From assembly GCA_002493625.1 (NCBI GenBank), contig DKZK01000021.1, forward strand, positions 31,799 to 95,798: a stretch of 64,000 nt of DNA, in the 5' to 3' direction. This document shows positions 8,787 through 16,976 of the stretch, piece after piece (position 1 is the stretch's first letter; each line of letters begins with the position of its first letter). Below the pieces are notes generated by a model. That model was not told the origin of the DNA and did no database searches. It saw nothing but the letters and a program-made list of their open reading frames with translations. The position numbers and the translations under genes are program-made. The stretch is from Lachnospiraceae bacterium UBA7076 (GTDB lineage: Bacteria > Bacillota > Clostridia > Lachnospirales > Lachnospiraceae).

Positions 8787-9268
8787 CACACGTTTTCCTC
8801 CTCACCCTTTATCCTTTCAATTTTTGTGAGCAGCCTTACAAATACGGAATTTTCCATACCCTCCGCAAGCTCCCTGTCAAAGCAGTGCACCAGATAAGTA
8901 TCCTCATTTACGTCAACGGTTATGGTTCCCGGCGTCAGTGTAATTGAATTTGCAAGCATAACCTTGCAGCTCTCATCCTTAAGAGGTGATTTAAAGCTCA
9001 CAAGCTCGGGCTCATTTTCATATTTATCAAGCACAATAAACCTGAGCATGGTAATATCTGCCTTCAAAATCTCCCAGATAAGAACAAAAAAATAGGCAAC
9101 AATAAACGGCAGCAGCCTGTAAAATTTCATTTCTTTTTTTATGCTGTAATCCATACATCTGCATAAAAAAACAAATATGACCACAGTAATTACAATTCCG
9201 AAAACTACAATTTCAAAGGTAATATTTGCATTAAAAATAATCCATGCCAAAAATAAAAGCGCTAACAT
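8786..9268 (-). CDS. mrpE: MrpE-like cation antiporter subunit
   Basis: 160 residues of the MnhE/MrpE family: two N-terminal helices, then a cytoplasmic domain with LPFIVAYFFVLIWEILKADI and ANSITLTPGTITVDV, the latter being the family signature. First gene of the ten-gene Mrp/Mbh-like operon, with the ATG after AACAGGAGTGATAAATAT. The order E-F-G-(D)-(E/B)-C-D follows archaeal Mbh-type clusters and not the Bacillus mrpABCDEFG order. Confidence 0.88.
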   Translation of the reverse strand: MLALLFLAWIIFNANITFEIVVFGIVITVVIFVFLCRCMDYSIKKEMKFYRLLPFIVAYFFVLIWEILKADITMLRFIVLDKYENEPELVSFKSPLKDESCKVMLANSITLTPGTITVDVNEDTYLVHCFDRELAEGMENSVFVRLLTKIERIKGEEENV

Positions 9269-9336
9269 ATATTTATCACTCCTGTTTCAACATAAAAATA
9301 ACGAGATCAATACATCCCGCCCCAAAAACTACCATA

Positions 9337-9365
9337 AATATATACCTATTATATTCAAAATGCAA
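9337..9365 (-). promoter_or_regulatory. Probable vegetative promoter of the mrp operon
   Basis: On the minus strand TTGCAT (9360-9365) and TATATT (9337-9342) are separated by 17 bp, close to the housekeeping consensus, about 70 bp upstream of mrpE. The spoVA operon is read in the opposite direction from the same intergenic space. No convincing sigma-G type promoter for spoVA was found; an AATAATA at 9379-9385 is only a weak candidate for its -10. Confidence 0.55.
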
Positions 9366-9441
9366 CTAAAAATTTTCGAATAATATGGACAAATGAAAGA
9401 AATAATAAGAAATAATAAAAAACAAAAAAGGAAGAACAGCC

Positions 9442-10080
9442 ATGGAAAATAAAACTCTGTATTTTTCCCTTGAGCAAAGTACGCTGGTTCCCTCAAGAAA
9501 GGTTCACATAGGTGACATAGCTTCAATATTTTGCTCTGATATGGACATAAGCCATACTGCGGAAAAAACGCTTATAACAACACTTACAAATACGGAGCAG
9601 GATCAGATTGTTATATCGGCAATGAAAATTGTTGAGCTTATTTCCCTCCAGTATAAGGACTTAAGCATTATCAGCATAGGCTGTCCGGAAACAATCGTAT
9701 ACTACCGTAATCTGAAACCGGTATCAAAGTTTAAAGGAAAATTAAAAAGCGCGCTTATGATATTGCTTGCCTTTTTCGGAACAGCATACTCCATTATGGC
9801 ATATAACGGAGACGTTGATGCCGTAAATCTCTTAAACGACCTGTACATCTTGTTTACCGGTGACAGAGACGGAAGCACCGTTGGACAAATACTCGGAATT
9901 GTTGCATATTCCCTGGGACTTTGCGCCGGCATGATTGTATTCTTTAATCACGGCATAAACAAGAAAAACACGGACGACCCGACTCCCCTTCAGGTACAGA
10001 TGCGTCTATATGAGCAGGATGTCAATACCTGTATTATAGTTGACAGCTCAAGGGATAACAAAACCTTAGATGTTAATTAG
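9442..10080 (+). CDS. spoVAA: Stage V sporulation protein AA
   Basis: 212 residues matching SpoVAA: a cytoplasmic N-terminal domain (about residues 1-95) starting with a beta-rich segment and VHIGDIASIFCSD, then two C-terminal membrane helices (about 98-118 and 148-172). SpoVA proteins form the channel that moves dipicolinic acid into the forespore and out at germination. First gene of a five-gene plus-strand operon; AAGGAAG lies 9 nt before ATG. The stop overlaps the start of spoVAB. Expression would be expected in the forespore under sigma-G, but this is from knowledge of the family. Confidence 0.88.
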   Translation: MENKTLYFSLEQSTLVPSRKVHIGDIASIFCSDMDISHTAEKTLITTLTNTEQDQIVISAMKIVELISLQYKDLSIISIGCPETIVYYRNLKPVSKFKGKLKSALMILLAFFGTAYSIMAYNGDVDAVNLLNDLYILFTGDRDGSTVGQILGIVAYSLGLCAGMIVFFNHGINKKNTDDPTPLQVQMRLYEQDVNTCIIVDSSRDNKTLDVN

Positions 10081-10483
10081 AAGCATTGCATACGTTTTAT
10101 TCTGTCTGGTTGCAGGGGGAGCTATTTCAGCAGGATATGTAGCATTTATAACCTTACTGGGTGTTTTCGACAAATTATCGGAAAAGCTTAAGGCTGTAAA
10201 GCACAGCTATGTAATCGAAACATTAATCATAATCGGGGTAACAGTTGGCAATTTTGCATATCTGCTTCAGCTCAAGTTACCCTTTGGACTTATAGGCTAT
10301 GTATTTTTTGAGCTTATGGGCGGGATATTCATTGGCTGCCTTGCAGGCGCGCTTGCAGAGACCATAAATATTTTCCCGATACTTTCAAGAAGATTTTCCA
10401 TCCGGAAAAATCTTCACTATGCGCTTATTGCGGCAGCTCTGGGAAAAGCAACAGGCTCATTAATTCAGCTTTTGCTGTTATAA
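10070..10483 (+). CDS. spoVAB: Stage V sporulation protein AB
   Basis: 137 residues, four predicted helices, matching SpoVAB: GGAISAGYVAFITLLGVFDKL near the N-terminus and FELMGGIFIGCLAGALAETIN near residues 85-105 are typical. Starts inside the end of spoVAA, so translation is coupled. Part of the dipicolinate channel operon. Confidence 0.87.
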   Translation: MLIRSIAYVLFCLVAGGAISAGYVAFITLLGVFDKLSEKLKAVKHSYVIETLIIIGVTVGNFAYLLQLKLPFGLIGYVFFELMGGIFIGCLAGALAETINIFPILSRRFSIRKNLHYALIAAALGKATGSLIQLLLL

Positions 10484-10510
10484 ACTTCAATAATAATCAA
10501 GGAGGTAACT

Positions 10511-10972
10511 ATGAAGGTAAAACAAAACGATGAGGAATACAACAAATACGTTGATGCCGTAACACCAAAGCACAACCCGTTTAAAAACTGTTTAAACGCT
10601 TTCTGGATAGGCGGACTTATATGTGTAATCGGACAGGTAATCAATAATTTCATGATGTCATATTTTGAATTTAACAAGGAGGACGCAGCAAGCTACACGT
10701 CACTTATATTGGTTTTATTAAGCGTGGTCCTTACAAGCTTTAACCTTTACAAAAAAATTGCCAAATACGGGGGTGCCGGAGCCCTGGTTCCAATTACCGG
10801 CTTTGCAAACTCCGTCGCCTCGCCGACAATTGAGTATAAAAAAGAAGGCGAGGTATTTGGAAAGGGCGTCAAGGTATTTACCATTGCCGGTCCCGTAATA
10901 CTGTTTGGAATAGTGACAAGCTTTGTACTTGGTTTTATTTACTGGGTAGTAAAGCTCATAGGCTTAGTATAG
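10511..10972 (+). CDS. spoVAC: Stage V sporulation protein AC
   Basis: 153 residues with the SpoVAC pattern: hydrophilic start (YNKYVDAVTPKHNPFKNCL), then several helices with the conserved GGAGALVPITGFANSVASP stretch at about residues 90-108. SpoVAC is a channel-forming inner-membrane protein of the spore, implicated in dipicolinate release. AAGGAGGTAACT precedes the ATG. Confidence 0.92.
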   Translation: MKVKQNDEEYNKYVDAVTPKHNPFKNCLNAFWIGGLICVIGQVINNFMMSYFEFNKEDAASYTSLILVLLSVVLTSFNLYKKIAKYGGAGALVPITGFANSVASPTIEYKKEGEVFGKGVKVFTIAGPVILFGIVTSFVLGFIYWVVKLIGLV

Positions 10973-10985
10973 GAGGAAATTATGT

Positions 10986-12029
10986 ATGAATAATCAGTCA
11001 GTGGGAAAACAAAGCATAAAATTTGAAAATCCTCCCGTCATAATCAGTCAGGCATCCGTTGTCGGCGAAATGGAGGGGCAGGGTCCTCTCGGCTCGTATT
11101 TCGACCAGATTGAAACCGACCCCGCCTTCGGTCAGGAATCGTGGGAACTTGGAGAGTCTGAAATGGTAAGGCGGGCAGTCTCCACAGCCATAACAAAATC
11201 AGGGCTTGAGCAGGATAAAATAAAATATATCTTCGGCGGCGACCTTCTGGGACAGCTTATCGGCACAACCTTTGGACTGAAGGATTTTAATATCCCTCTT
11301 TTCGGTCTTTACGGCGCCTGCTCCACATGTGGGGAATCCCTTTCCCTTGCCGCAATGACAGTGGCTGCCGGATATGCAGAAAATGTCCTTGCTGTTACAA
11401 GCAGCCATTACGGCGGCGCCGAAAAGCAGTTCCGTTTTCCGCTTGAATACGGAAATCAGCGTCCCTTAAGCGCCACATGGACCGTTACGGGAAGCGGCGC
11501 ATTTATTGTAAGTCAGACAAACGGTGAAAAACCCATGCTTCAATATCCCCGCATAACTGCAATAACGACAGGCAAGGTAGTTGATTACGGTGTGAGGGAC
11601 AGCCTTAATATGGGAGCATGTATGGCTCCTGCGGCAGCAGACGTCATCTATCAGTGCTTCGAGGATTTAAGCATGAAGGAAACCCAGTTTGACAAAATAA
11701 TAACCGGAGATTTGGGAAAGGTTGGAAGCGAAATTTTAATCAAGCTTCTGAAAGACAACGGTTATGACATAAGCAGACAGCACATGGACTGCGGTGTGAA
11801 TATATACAACAATGAGCAGCAGGATACACACAGCGGAGGCAGCGGATGCGGATGCTCGGCGGTGACCCTTGCAGGCTACATTATACACAATCTCAAGCAG
11901 CATATGTGGAAAAAAGTTCTTTTTGTCCCTACGGGAGCGCTTTTATCAACGGTAAGCTACAACGAAGGACAGACAATTCCGGGAATAGCACATGCCCTTG
12001 TGATTGAGCAAAAATCAAACACCCCATAA
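10986..12029 (+). CDS. spoVAD: Stage V sporulation protein AD
   Basis: 347 residues with the thiolase-like fold of SpoVAD, the soluble dipicolinate-binding member of the SpoVA complex. Visible are GEMEGQGPLGSYFDQIETDP at the N-terminus, the central GLYGACSTCGESLSLAAM region with its cysteines, and DTHSGGSGCGCSAVTLAGY near the C-terminus. AGGAGGAAATT precedes the start. The middle gene of the operon. Confidence 0.93.
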   Translation: MNNQSVGKQSIKFENPPVIISQASVVGEMEGQGPLGSYFDQIETDPAFGQESWELGESEMVRRAVSTAITKSGLEQDKIKYIFGGDLLGQLIGTTFGLKDFNIPLFGLYGACSTCGESLSLAAMTVAAGYAENVLAVTSSHYGGAEKQFRFPLEYGNQRPLSATWTVTGSGAFIVSQTNGEKPMLQYPRITAITTGKVVDYGVRDSLNMGACMAPAAADVIYQCFEDLSMKETQFDKIITGDLGKVGSEILIKLLKDNGYDISRQHMDCGVNIYNNEQQDTHSGGSGCGCSAVTLAGYIIHNLKQHMWKKVLFVPTGALLSTVSYNEGQTIPGIAHALVIEQKSNTP

Positions 12030-12091
12030 CAGGCTGCTTGTCTCATTGCTTGTGGTAATAAATATTAAAATAATTATATCAGGAGAATATT

Positions 12092-12451
12092 ATGGATTAT
12101 ATAAAAGCATTTATAATTGGCGGCATTATATGTATCTTGGCACAGATATTAATGGACACTACAAAGCTTATGCCGGGCCGGGTGATGGTTATACTCGTAT
12201 GCACAGGCGCAATTTTAGGTTCAGTCGGAATTTACAAGCCGTTTCTTGAGTTTGCAGGCGCCGGTGCCTCCGTACCTCTTACAGGCTTTGGCTACAATCT
12301 TTGGAAAGGCATAAAGGAAGCGGTTGATTCAGACGGATTTATAGGATTATTCCGGGGCGGATTTACAATGGCGGCAGTGGGAACTTCTGCGGCGCTTATA
12401 CTGTCCTACTTTGCATCTCTTATATTTCAACCGAAAATGCCGAAAAATTAA
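12092..12451 (+). CDS. spoVAE: Stage V sporulation protein AE
   Basis: 119 residues, four helices, homologous to the SpoVAC-like SpoVAE (SpoVAEb) protein: GAGASVPLTGFGYNLWKGI at about residues 53-71. Last gene of the operon; AGGAGAATATT lies before the ATG. No spoVAF or germination receptor gene follows; instead there is a terminator at 12530-12577. Confidence 0.9.
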   Translation: MDYIKAFIIGGIICILAQILMDTTKLMPGRVMVILVCTGAILGSVGIYKPFLEFAGAGASVPLTGFGYNLWKGIKEAVDSDGFIGLFRGGFTMAAVGTSAALILSYFASLIFQPKMPKN

Positions 12452-12506
12452 CTTATTATCTGCATATGTTATTAACAGGCAAGCAAGCATATGCTTTTAA
12501 TATAGA

Positions 12507-12530
12507 TATTGTATGTTTAAACATACAATA
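12507..12530. repeat. Perfect 24-bp palindrome after spoVA
   Basis: TATTGTATGTTT followed by its exact reverse complement AAACATACAATA, with no spacer. It lies between the end of spoVAE and the terminator hairpin. A second short palindrome, AAGCATATGCTT, lies just before it at 12485-12496. A spacerless 24-bp palindrome folds poorly as RNA and better fits a binding site for a dimeric protein; identity unknown. Confidence 0.7.
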
Positions 12531-12577
12531 AGGGGCTGACGCATACGGGAGGAATTACTCCCTGCGGCAGCCCCTTT
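12530..12577. terminator. Bidirectional terminator between spoVA and pbp
   Basis: AAGGGGCTG (12530-12538) pairs with CAGCCCCTT (12568-12576), with an inner stem GGGAG/CTCCC. On the plus strand it ends in TTTCATTTTTATATTT; on the minus strand the palindrome half supplies A/T-rich sequence. It separates the convergent spoVA operon and the penicillin-binding protein gene. Confidence 0.75.
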
Positions 12578-12602
12578 CATTTTTATATTTTCCTATTATA
12601 TT

Positions 12603-15500
12603 TTACTGTGCCGGCGGTGTTTCTGTGGTTGGTGTCTCTGTTGTGACCGGCGGTGGTGTCTCCGTTGTAGGTGGCGGTGTTTCTGTTGTAACCGGTGGCG
12701 GCGTAGATGTTGTAGGTCCCGGCGGCTGCGGTGTGCCTCCTCCGGTTTTATTGAAGGTTGCCACAATTGTTGCATCCGCCTCAATATTTGCAAAGGTGTA
12801 TGAGCTTACAGGTCCCTGACTTACTCCATTTACCACAACATCCTTAATGCTATATCCGTTGTATGGCGTTATGAAGAAGGTAACTGTTGAGCCCTTATCA
12901 ACTGAGGCTGTACCTGATATGGTTCCGCCCTCGCCTGCCTGTGATGTTATTGTAACCTGATCCGCCTGTTCAGGGTGCAAATCACAAATTTCCTCCGTGT
13001 ACGGGTAATCATCATGGTCAGTTCCCACATATTCCTTTGTTCCATCATCCTTTACCCTCACTACAAACTCGATTACGTCAGGGCAGGTATTTGTTGCTAT
13101 CTTCTTTGATTCCTTACATATCTTAACAGGCTCATGTCCCGCGCAGGTTCCGCCTCTGAAGGTTCCGGATGCACAGTAGTCGGTAAATGTAGGACATGTC
13201 TCAAGCGGAAGGTCTCCCGTTATCTGACAGAGCGTTATGCTGCTTATACCATCCGGTCTTTCCATGATAACTCTTGAGGTATCCTGCCCCTCAAGCTCTG
13301 CTATCCTGTCCATAACGTCACGCCACATACACTTTGGCGCATTCGTGCCATATCTGGCAAGATCCACATTCGAATCACAGCCCATCCAGACAGATCCCGT
13401 ATAATAAGGGGTCATACCGCAAAACCAAAGATCATAGTTGCTTGAGGTTGTACCCGTCTTACCGGAGCATGCCACTCCCGATCTGAGATGAGCCATACTT
13501 CCCGTTCCTGCCGTAAGCGTGGTCCTCATTGCCTCAAGAAGAAGCCATGCCGTGGTAGGCTTCATAACAGTATGGGAGGTCGGTGTCGTGTTATCTATAA
13601 TTACGTTTCCTTCATGGTCTATAACCTTGGAATAAAATACAGGCTTATTATAAACTCCCCCATTGGCAATTGTTGCATATGCCGCAGTTATCTCAAGGTT
13701 TGTCACTCCATAGGTAAGACCGCCAAGGGCTACGGACTGATTTATATCGGAAAGCACAGAACCATCCGAACCGATTTCTTCGTCAATAATGGTTGTAAAG
13801 CCGTAATCAATCAGATATTTGTATGCAACCTCCGGCGTGGCTGCCGTAATTGCCTTAACCGCACAAATATTTGCCGACTGCTCAATTGCCTGTCGCAAAG
13901 AGAAATATCCTCTGTATGACAATCCCCACCAGTTTTTAACCTGTACGCCGTTATCATAATAAAATTCCTCATCAAGGAAAGGAGATGCAAGAGAGCCTCC
14001 GTATGAATCTATATAAGGTGTATACGCTGCAAGTATTTTGAACGTGGATCCTGCCTGGCGCTCTGCCATGGTTGCCCTGTTAAACGCCCTGTCTACCTTT
14101 TTTTCTCCTCGTCCGCTGAAGATTGCTTTTACATAACCGTTATGCTGGTCTATAATCGTCATTGTAAACTGCGGTTGCGGATCTGTCTGATATGACTCGG
14201 CAAAATACGTTCCGCCCGTCTCCTCAAGCATTGCTTCCTTATATGCATCTGCGGCAGCCCTTGCGGAAGCCTCGTCAGGATATATCTCATTATACTTTGG
14301 GTTTCCTGTCTGTTCCCTGTAATAGGATAGCAGATTTTGTATGCTGAAGTTCATAGGCTCATTATTTTCATCCATCAGTGTAAGCTCATATTTGAGCGCC
14401 ACACTCGTTCCCTCATAATAATAGTCCGTTTTATTCAGCTCCTCGTCCAGTATTGCCTGAATATCGTCATCCTGAACAGAGTATATGGAATATCCTCCCG
14501 TAAATACCTCAATGGATGCCTGCGCTTTTGTAAGTCCGTACAAATCCATAAGGTCATTCTCAAAGGCATCAATAAGGGCATCCGTATAATAGGAATTGAC
14601 AGAATAGTTTTCCTTCTGAATACGATCTACCTCCGCCACCCTTGCATATACGTCGTCAGCCATGGCTGTATCGTACTGAGCCTGCGTTATATATTCAAGC
14701 TCAAGCATCTTGTCCAGCACATCCTCACGTCTGTGGGAATTTGCCTCCGGAAAAATCGTAGGGTCATAGCCATATGGATTTTTTGTTATTCCCGCAATAA
14801 CCGCTATTTCAGATATGGTAAGATCTTTTATATCCTTCTCAAAATATGCTTCCGCCGCTGCCTGAATACCGTGAACGCCGCTACCTAAATATATTGTATT
14901 AAGGTAATATTCCAGTATGGCTTCCTTGTCATACTTTTTTTCCAATTCAAGTGCAAGATACTGCTCCTGAACCTTTCTCTCTACCTTGTCAAGGAAAGAA
15001 GTCTCATCCATACCTACATTAAATACATGGTTTTTTATAAGCTGCTGCGTAATTGTACTTGCGCCCTGATCAAAATCTCCCGTGCTTATTCCATGTATTC
15101 CCGCACGGAATATACCTCTTACATCGATTCCGTTATGAGTCCAGAAACGCTGATCCTCAATTGCCACAAAGGCGTTTATAACATCTTCCGGTATATCCTC
15201 ATAATAAACATATACCCTGTTTGAATTTATGGTAGCAATTTCATTTTTAATGTTTCCGTCCTGACCATATACAACAGTCCGGAAGCCCTTTGGTACAATA
15301 TTTATATCATTAACGTCCGGCGCCCCGTCCAAAATGCCTTTCATCATTCCAAATGCAGCACCTGCTCCCGCAACGATAACACCTATAAATGCAACTAATA
15401 TTAATTTAAAAAAATTGACTAAAATTTTCCGTCTGGTCCGTTGTGCCTTGGAGACCAGTTTTCTCTGCTTCTTCTCAGTCTCCTGTCTTGAAAAGCCCAT
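12603..15500 (-). CDS. Class A penicillin-binding protein (PBP1A type)
   Basis: 965 residues; bifunctional peptidoglycan synthase anchored by one N-terminal helix (about 30-55). The glycosyltransferase GT51 domain shows AIEDQRFWTHNGID (near 115) and GASTITQQLIKN (near 145). The transpeptidase domain shows AGSTFK with the acylated serine (near 475), SANIC and GKTGTT. After the catalytic part come a cysteine-bearing linker, a divergent InlB-type beta repeat (about 855-920, EGGTISGTASVDKGSTVTF) and a Pro/Thr-rich repetitive tail. AAGGGAGGTGG precedes the ATG. The tail would lie outside the membrane. Catalytic assignment is secure; the role of the tail is not known. Confidence 0.93.
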   Translation of the reverse strand: MGFSRQETEKKQRKLVSKAQRTRRKILVNFFKLILVAFIGVIVAGAGAAFGMMKGILDGAPDVNDINIVPKGFRTVVYGQDGNIKNEIATINSNRVYVYYEDIPEDVINAFVAIEDQRFWTHNGIDVRGIFRAGIHGISTGDFDQGASTITQQLIKNHVFNVGMDETSFLDKVERKVQEQYLALELEKKYDKEAILEYYLNTIYLGSGVHGIQAAAEAYFEKDIKDLTISEIAVIAGITKNPYGYDPTIFPEANSHRREDVLDKMLELEYITQAQYDTAMADDVYARVAEVDRIQKENYSVNSYYTDALIDAFENDLMDLYGLTKAQASIEVFTGGYSIYSVQDDDIQAILDEELNKTDYYYEGTSVALKYELTLMDENNEPMNFSIQNLLSYYREQTGNPKYNEIYPDEASARAAADAYKEAMLEETGGTYFAESYQTDPQPQFTMTIIDQHNGYVKAIFSGRGEKKVDRAFNRATMAERQAGSTFKILAAYTPYIDSYGGSLASPFLDEEFYYDNGVQVKNWWGLSYRGYFSLRQAIEQSANICAVKAITAATPEVAYKYLIDYGFTTIIDEEIGSDGSVLSDINQSVALGGLTYGVTNLEITAAYATIANGGVYNKPVFYSKVIDHEGNVIIDNTTPTSHTVMKPTTAWLLLEAMRTTLTAGTGSMAHLRSGVACSGKTGTTSSNYDLWFCGMTPYYTGSVWMGCDSNVDLARYGTNAPKCMWRDVMDRIAELEGQDTSRVIMERPDGISSITLCQITGDLPLETCPTFTDYCASGTFRGGTCAGHEPVKICKESKKIATNTCPDVIEFVVRVKDDGTKEYVGTDHDDYPYTEEICDLHPEQADQVTITSQAGEGGTISGTASVDKGSTVTFFITPYNGYSIKDVVVNGVSQGPVSSYTFANIEADATIVATFNKTGGGTPQPPGPTTSTPPPVTTETPPPTTETPPPVTTETPTTETPPAQ
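12606..12720 (-). repeat. Pro/Thr-rich tandem repeats in the PBP tail
   Basis: Imperfect short in-frame repeats encode variants of PPPVTTET and PTTETPP at the C-terminus of the penicillin-binding protein. The DNA is markedly richer in G+C (GGTGGCGGTGTTTCTGTTG type units) than its surroundings, so repeat number could vary between strains by slippage. Confidence 0.75.
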
Positions 15501-15543
15501 GGAACCACCTCCCTTATACAGTATGTAAACTCAATCATTCGTA

Positions 15544-15572
15544 AGTATATCAAAAAATGCCTTTAAATACAA
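15544..15572 (-). promoter_or_regulatory. Probable promoter of the PBP gene
   Basis: Minus strand TTGTAT (15567-15572), 17-bp spacer, TATACT (15544-15549), about 45 bp before the ATG. ACGGTACT directly upstream of the -35 box resembles one arm of the palindromic element family seen elsewhere in the window; this may be chance. Confidence 0.6.
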
Positions 15573-15639
15573 GTACCGTAAAATTCTACCACAAAATAAT
15601 GTTCAAATTGTGACCTACTTGTAATTTTTGACTTTTATT

Positions 15640-16308
15640 TTAAATGTTATTCCATTTTGAAAACTCTGCCGCAATATTCACAATAAGCCTGTCCATTTCC
15701 ACCGGCACAAAAACCATAAGCTGCCCATCTGTATCCGCCAGCCCCATTACCCTGCCGGTTTCAGCCCTTGCCCTTTCCATACTGAAGCCGTAATCATCTA
15801 TCGCCGCATTACAATCCTTCAGCTTAAGATTGTCCAAGCCATACATTTCAATATAACGTCTGTTCATTCTTGTATAATCCCCATAATACATTTCCTCAGA
15901 AAAAAAGAGCTTTCTCGGATAAATCTTCCCATTATCAATAAGCTTTACCTGTGTCACTTCATCATACAAAAAAGCGGGTTCAAGCTTATCATTAAGAAAA
16001 AGAAAGTGTTTTGTCCAATACAGCTCCAGAAATTTCAAATCAAAAATAAGGTGATGGTAATATCCCCTCACAAAGGGCTCATGAATCCTATCACCGTGTT
16101 TTTTAAGAAAAGCATCAATATCCGGTTTTCTTACAAACTGCGTATACCCCGAATCACTCCAGAAATGACTTTGTTTTTTATTATTTCCCTCCACAATGTC
16201 CGGCGCAACGCTTCCCACAATATAATCGTTTATATATTTTTCATCCCTTATCCCGCGCAGTCTCAAAAACTCCTTAGCGGCTGCCATGTGAATTATAAAG
16301 CCCGGCAT
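15640..16308 (-). CDS. Zinc-dependent phospholipase C-like protein
   Basis: 222 residues without signal peptide. The N-terminus PGFIIHMAAAKEFL and the spaced metal-type residues IVGSVAPDIV, SHFWSD and GYYHHLIFD resemble the zinc-dependent phospholipase C / nuclease-like HD-type fold. This class contains many uncharacterised cytosolic proteins in Clostridia, so lipase activity is not established. GGGAGTGAG precedes the ATG and the start overlaps the end of the upstream flavodoxin-like gene by 16 bp. It forms an operon with that gene and tetR. Confidence 0.6.
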   Translation of the reverse strand: MPGFIIHMAAAKEFLRLRGIRDEKYINDYIVGSVAPDIVEGNNKKQSHFWSDSGYTQFVRKPDIDAFLKKHGDRIHEPFVRGYYHHLIFDLKFLELYWTKHFLFLNDKLEPAFLYDEVTQVKLIDNGKIYPRKLFFSEEMYYGDYTRMNRRYIEMYGLDNLKLKDCNAAIDDYGFSMERARAETGRVMGLADTDGQLMVFVPVEMDRLIVNIAAEFSKWNNI

Positions 16309-16973
16309 AATCTCACTCCCGCAAGCATATCCTCATCAAGATATACGTTATTTAATCTTTTTCGTACCGTATTCGCGCCGGACTTTTCTACTGCTGCCTC
16401 ACGGGAATCCATATTCCGTTGTACATTTCTATCATCAAGTCCTCCGCTGATGCTTTCAAAGCTTTTAATATTGTACATAAGCAGTCCCGACAATATTTTT
16501 TCTATGGACATTTCCACTGCCTCCTGCCTATTTAATTTCATTTCGGTATAATCAACGCTTCTGGGAATATCTATGCATCTTACATATATATCCTTATCTG
16601 AGCCAAGCTTATTTTTCATAAATTTCTTTCTCAGTGTATTCAGATTCAAAAGCCTTATATCTATATTTTTGTCAGAGCATTCTGACAGTGTTTCCCCCAC
16701 AACAGAAATGTATACATAAGTTTTACTGCTGACTCTCAGATTTTGCAAAAAAGAATACACTGCAAGGGAAAGCCCCCATCTATATGCCGGAACCACAAGT
16801 CCCACGCTGTCGCAGGAGAGCATTTCTCCTTCATATTCCGTATATTTTTTTACCAGGCAATTGTTAAGCCCTTTTTGTAAATGCAGCGCTATGGCTCTCC
16901 CCGCATCCATTTTTCTAATGTGCTCTGACCTGTAGTCAGTATCGGTATCGCATACATAAAACACAAGATTCAT
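16293..16973 (-). CDS. Flavodoxin-like protein
   Basis: 226 residues. The stretch SVGLVVPAYRWGLSLAVYSFL (about 56-76) resembles the 'IGFVFPVYFWGLP' region of flavodoxin domains in EFR1-type flavodoxin/ferredoxin proteins, and the following YVYISVVGETL matches the next strand. No ferredoxin CxxCxxC cluster is present in the C-terminal half, so it lacks the iron-sulfur part of EFR1 proteins. It lies 3 bp after tetR and overlaps the phospholipase C-like gene, so the three are likely co-expressed. Confidence 0.55.
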   Translation of the reverse strand: MNLVFYVCDTDTDYRSEHIRKMDAGRAIALHLQKGLNNCLVKKYTEYEGEMLSCDSVGLVVPAYRWGLSLAVYSFLQNLRVSSKTYVYISVVGETLSECSDKNIDIRLLNLNTLRKKFMKNKLGSDKDIYVRCIDIPRSVDYTEMKLNRQEAVEMSIEKILSGLLMYNIKSFESISGGLDDRNVQRNMDSREAAVEKSGANTVRKRLNNVYLDEDMLAGVRLCRAL

Positions 16974-16976
16974 ACA

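Noticed and set aside
9360..9441. Sigma-G promoter for the spoVA operon
   Set aside because: AATAATA resembles a sigma-G -10, but no fitting -35 lies at the right distance, so it was not called.
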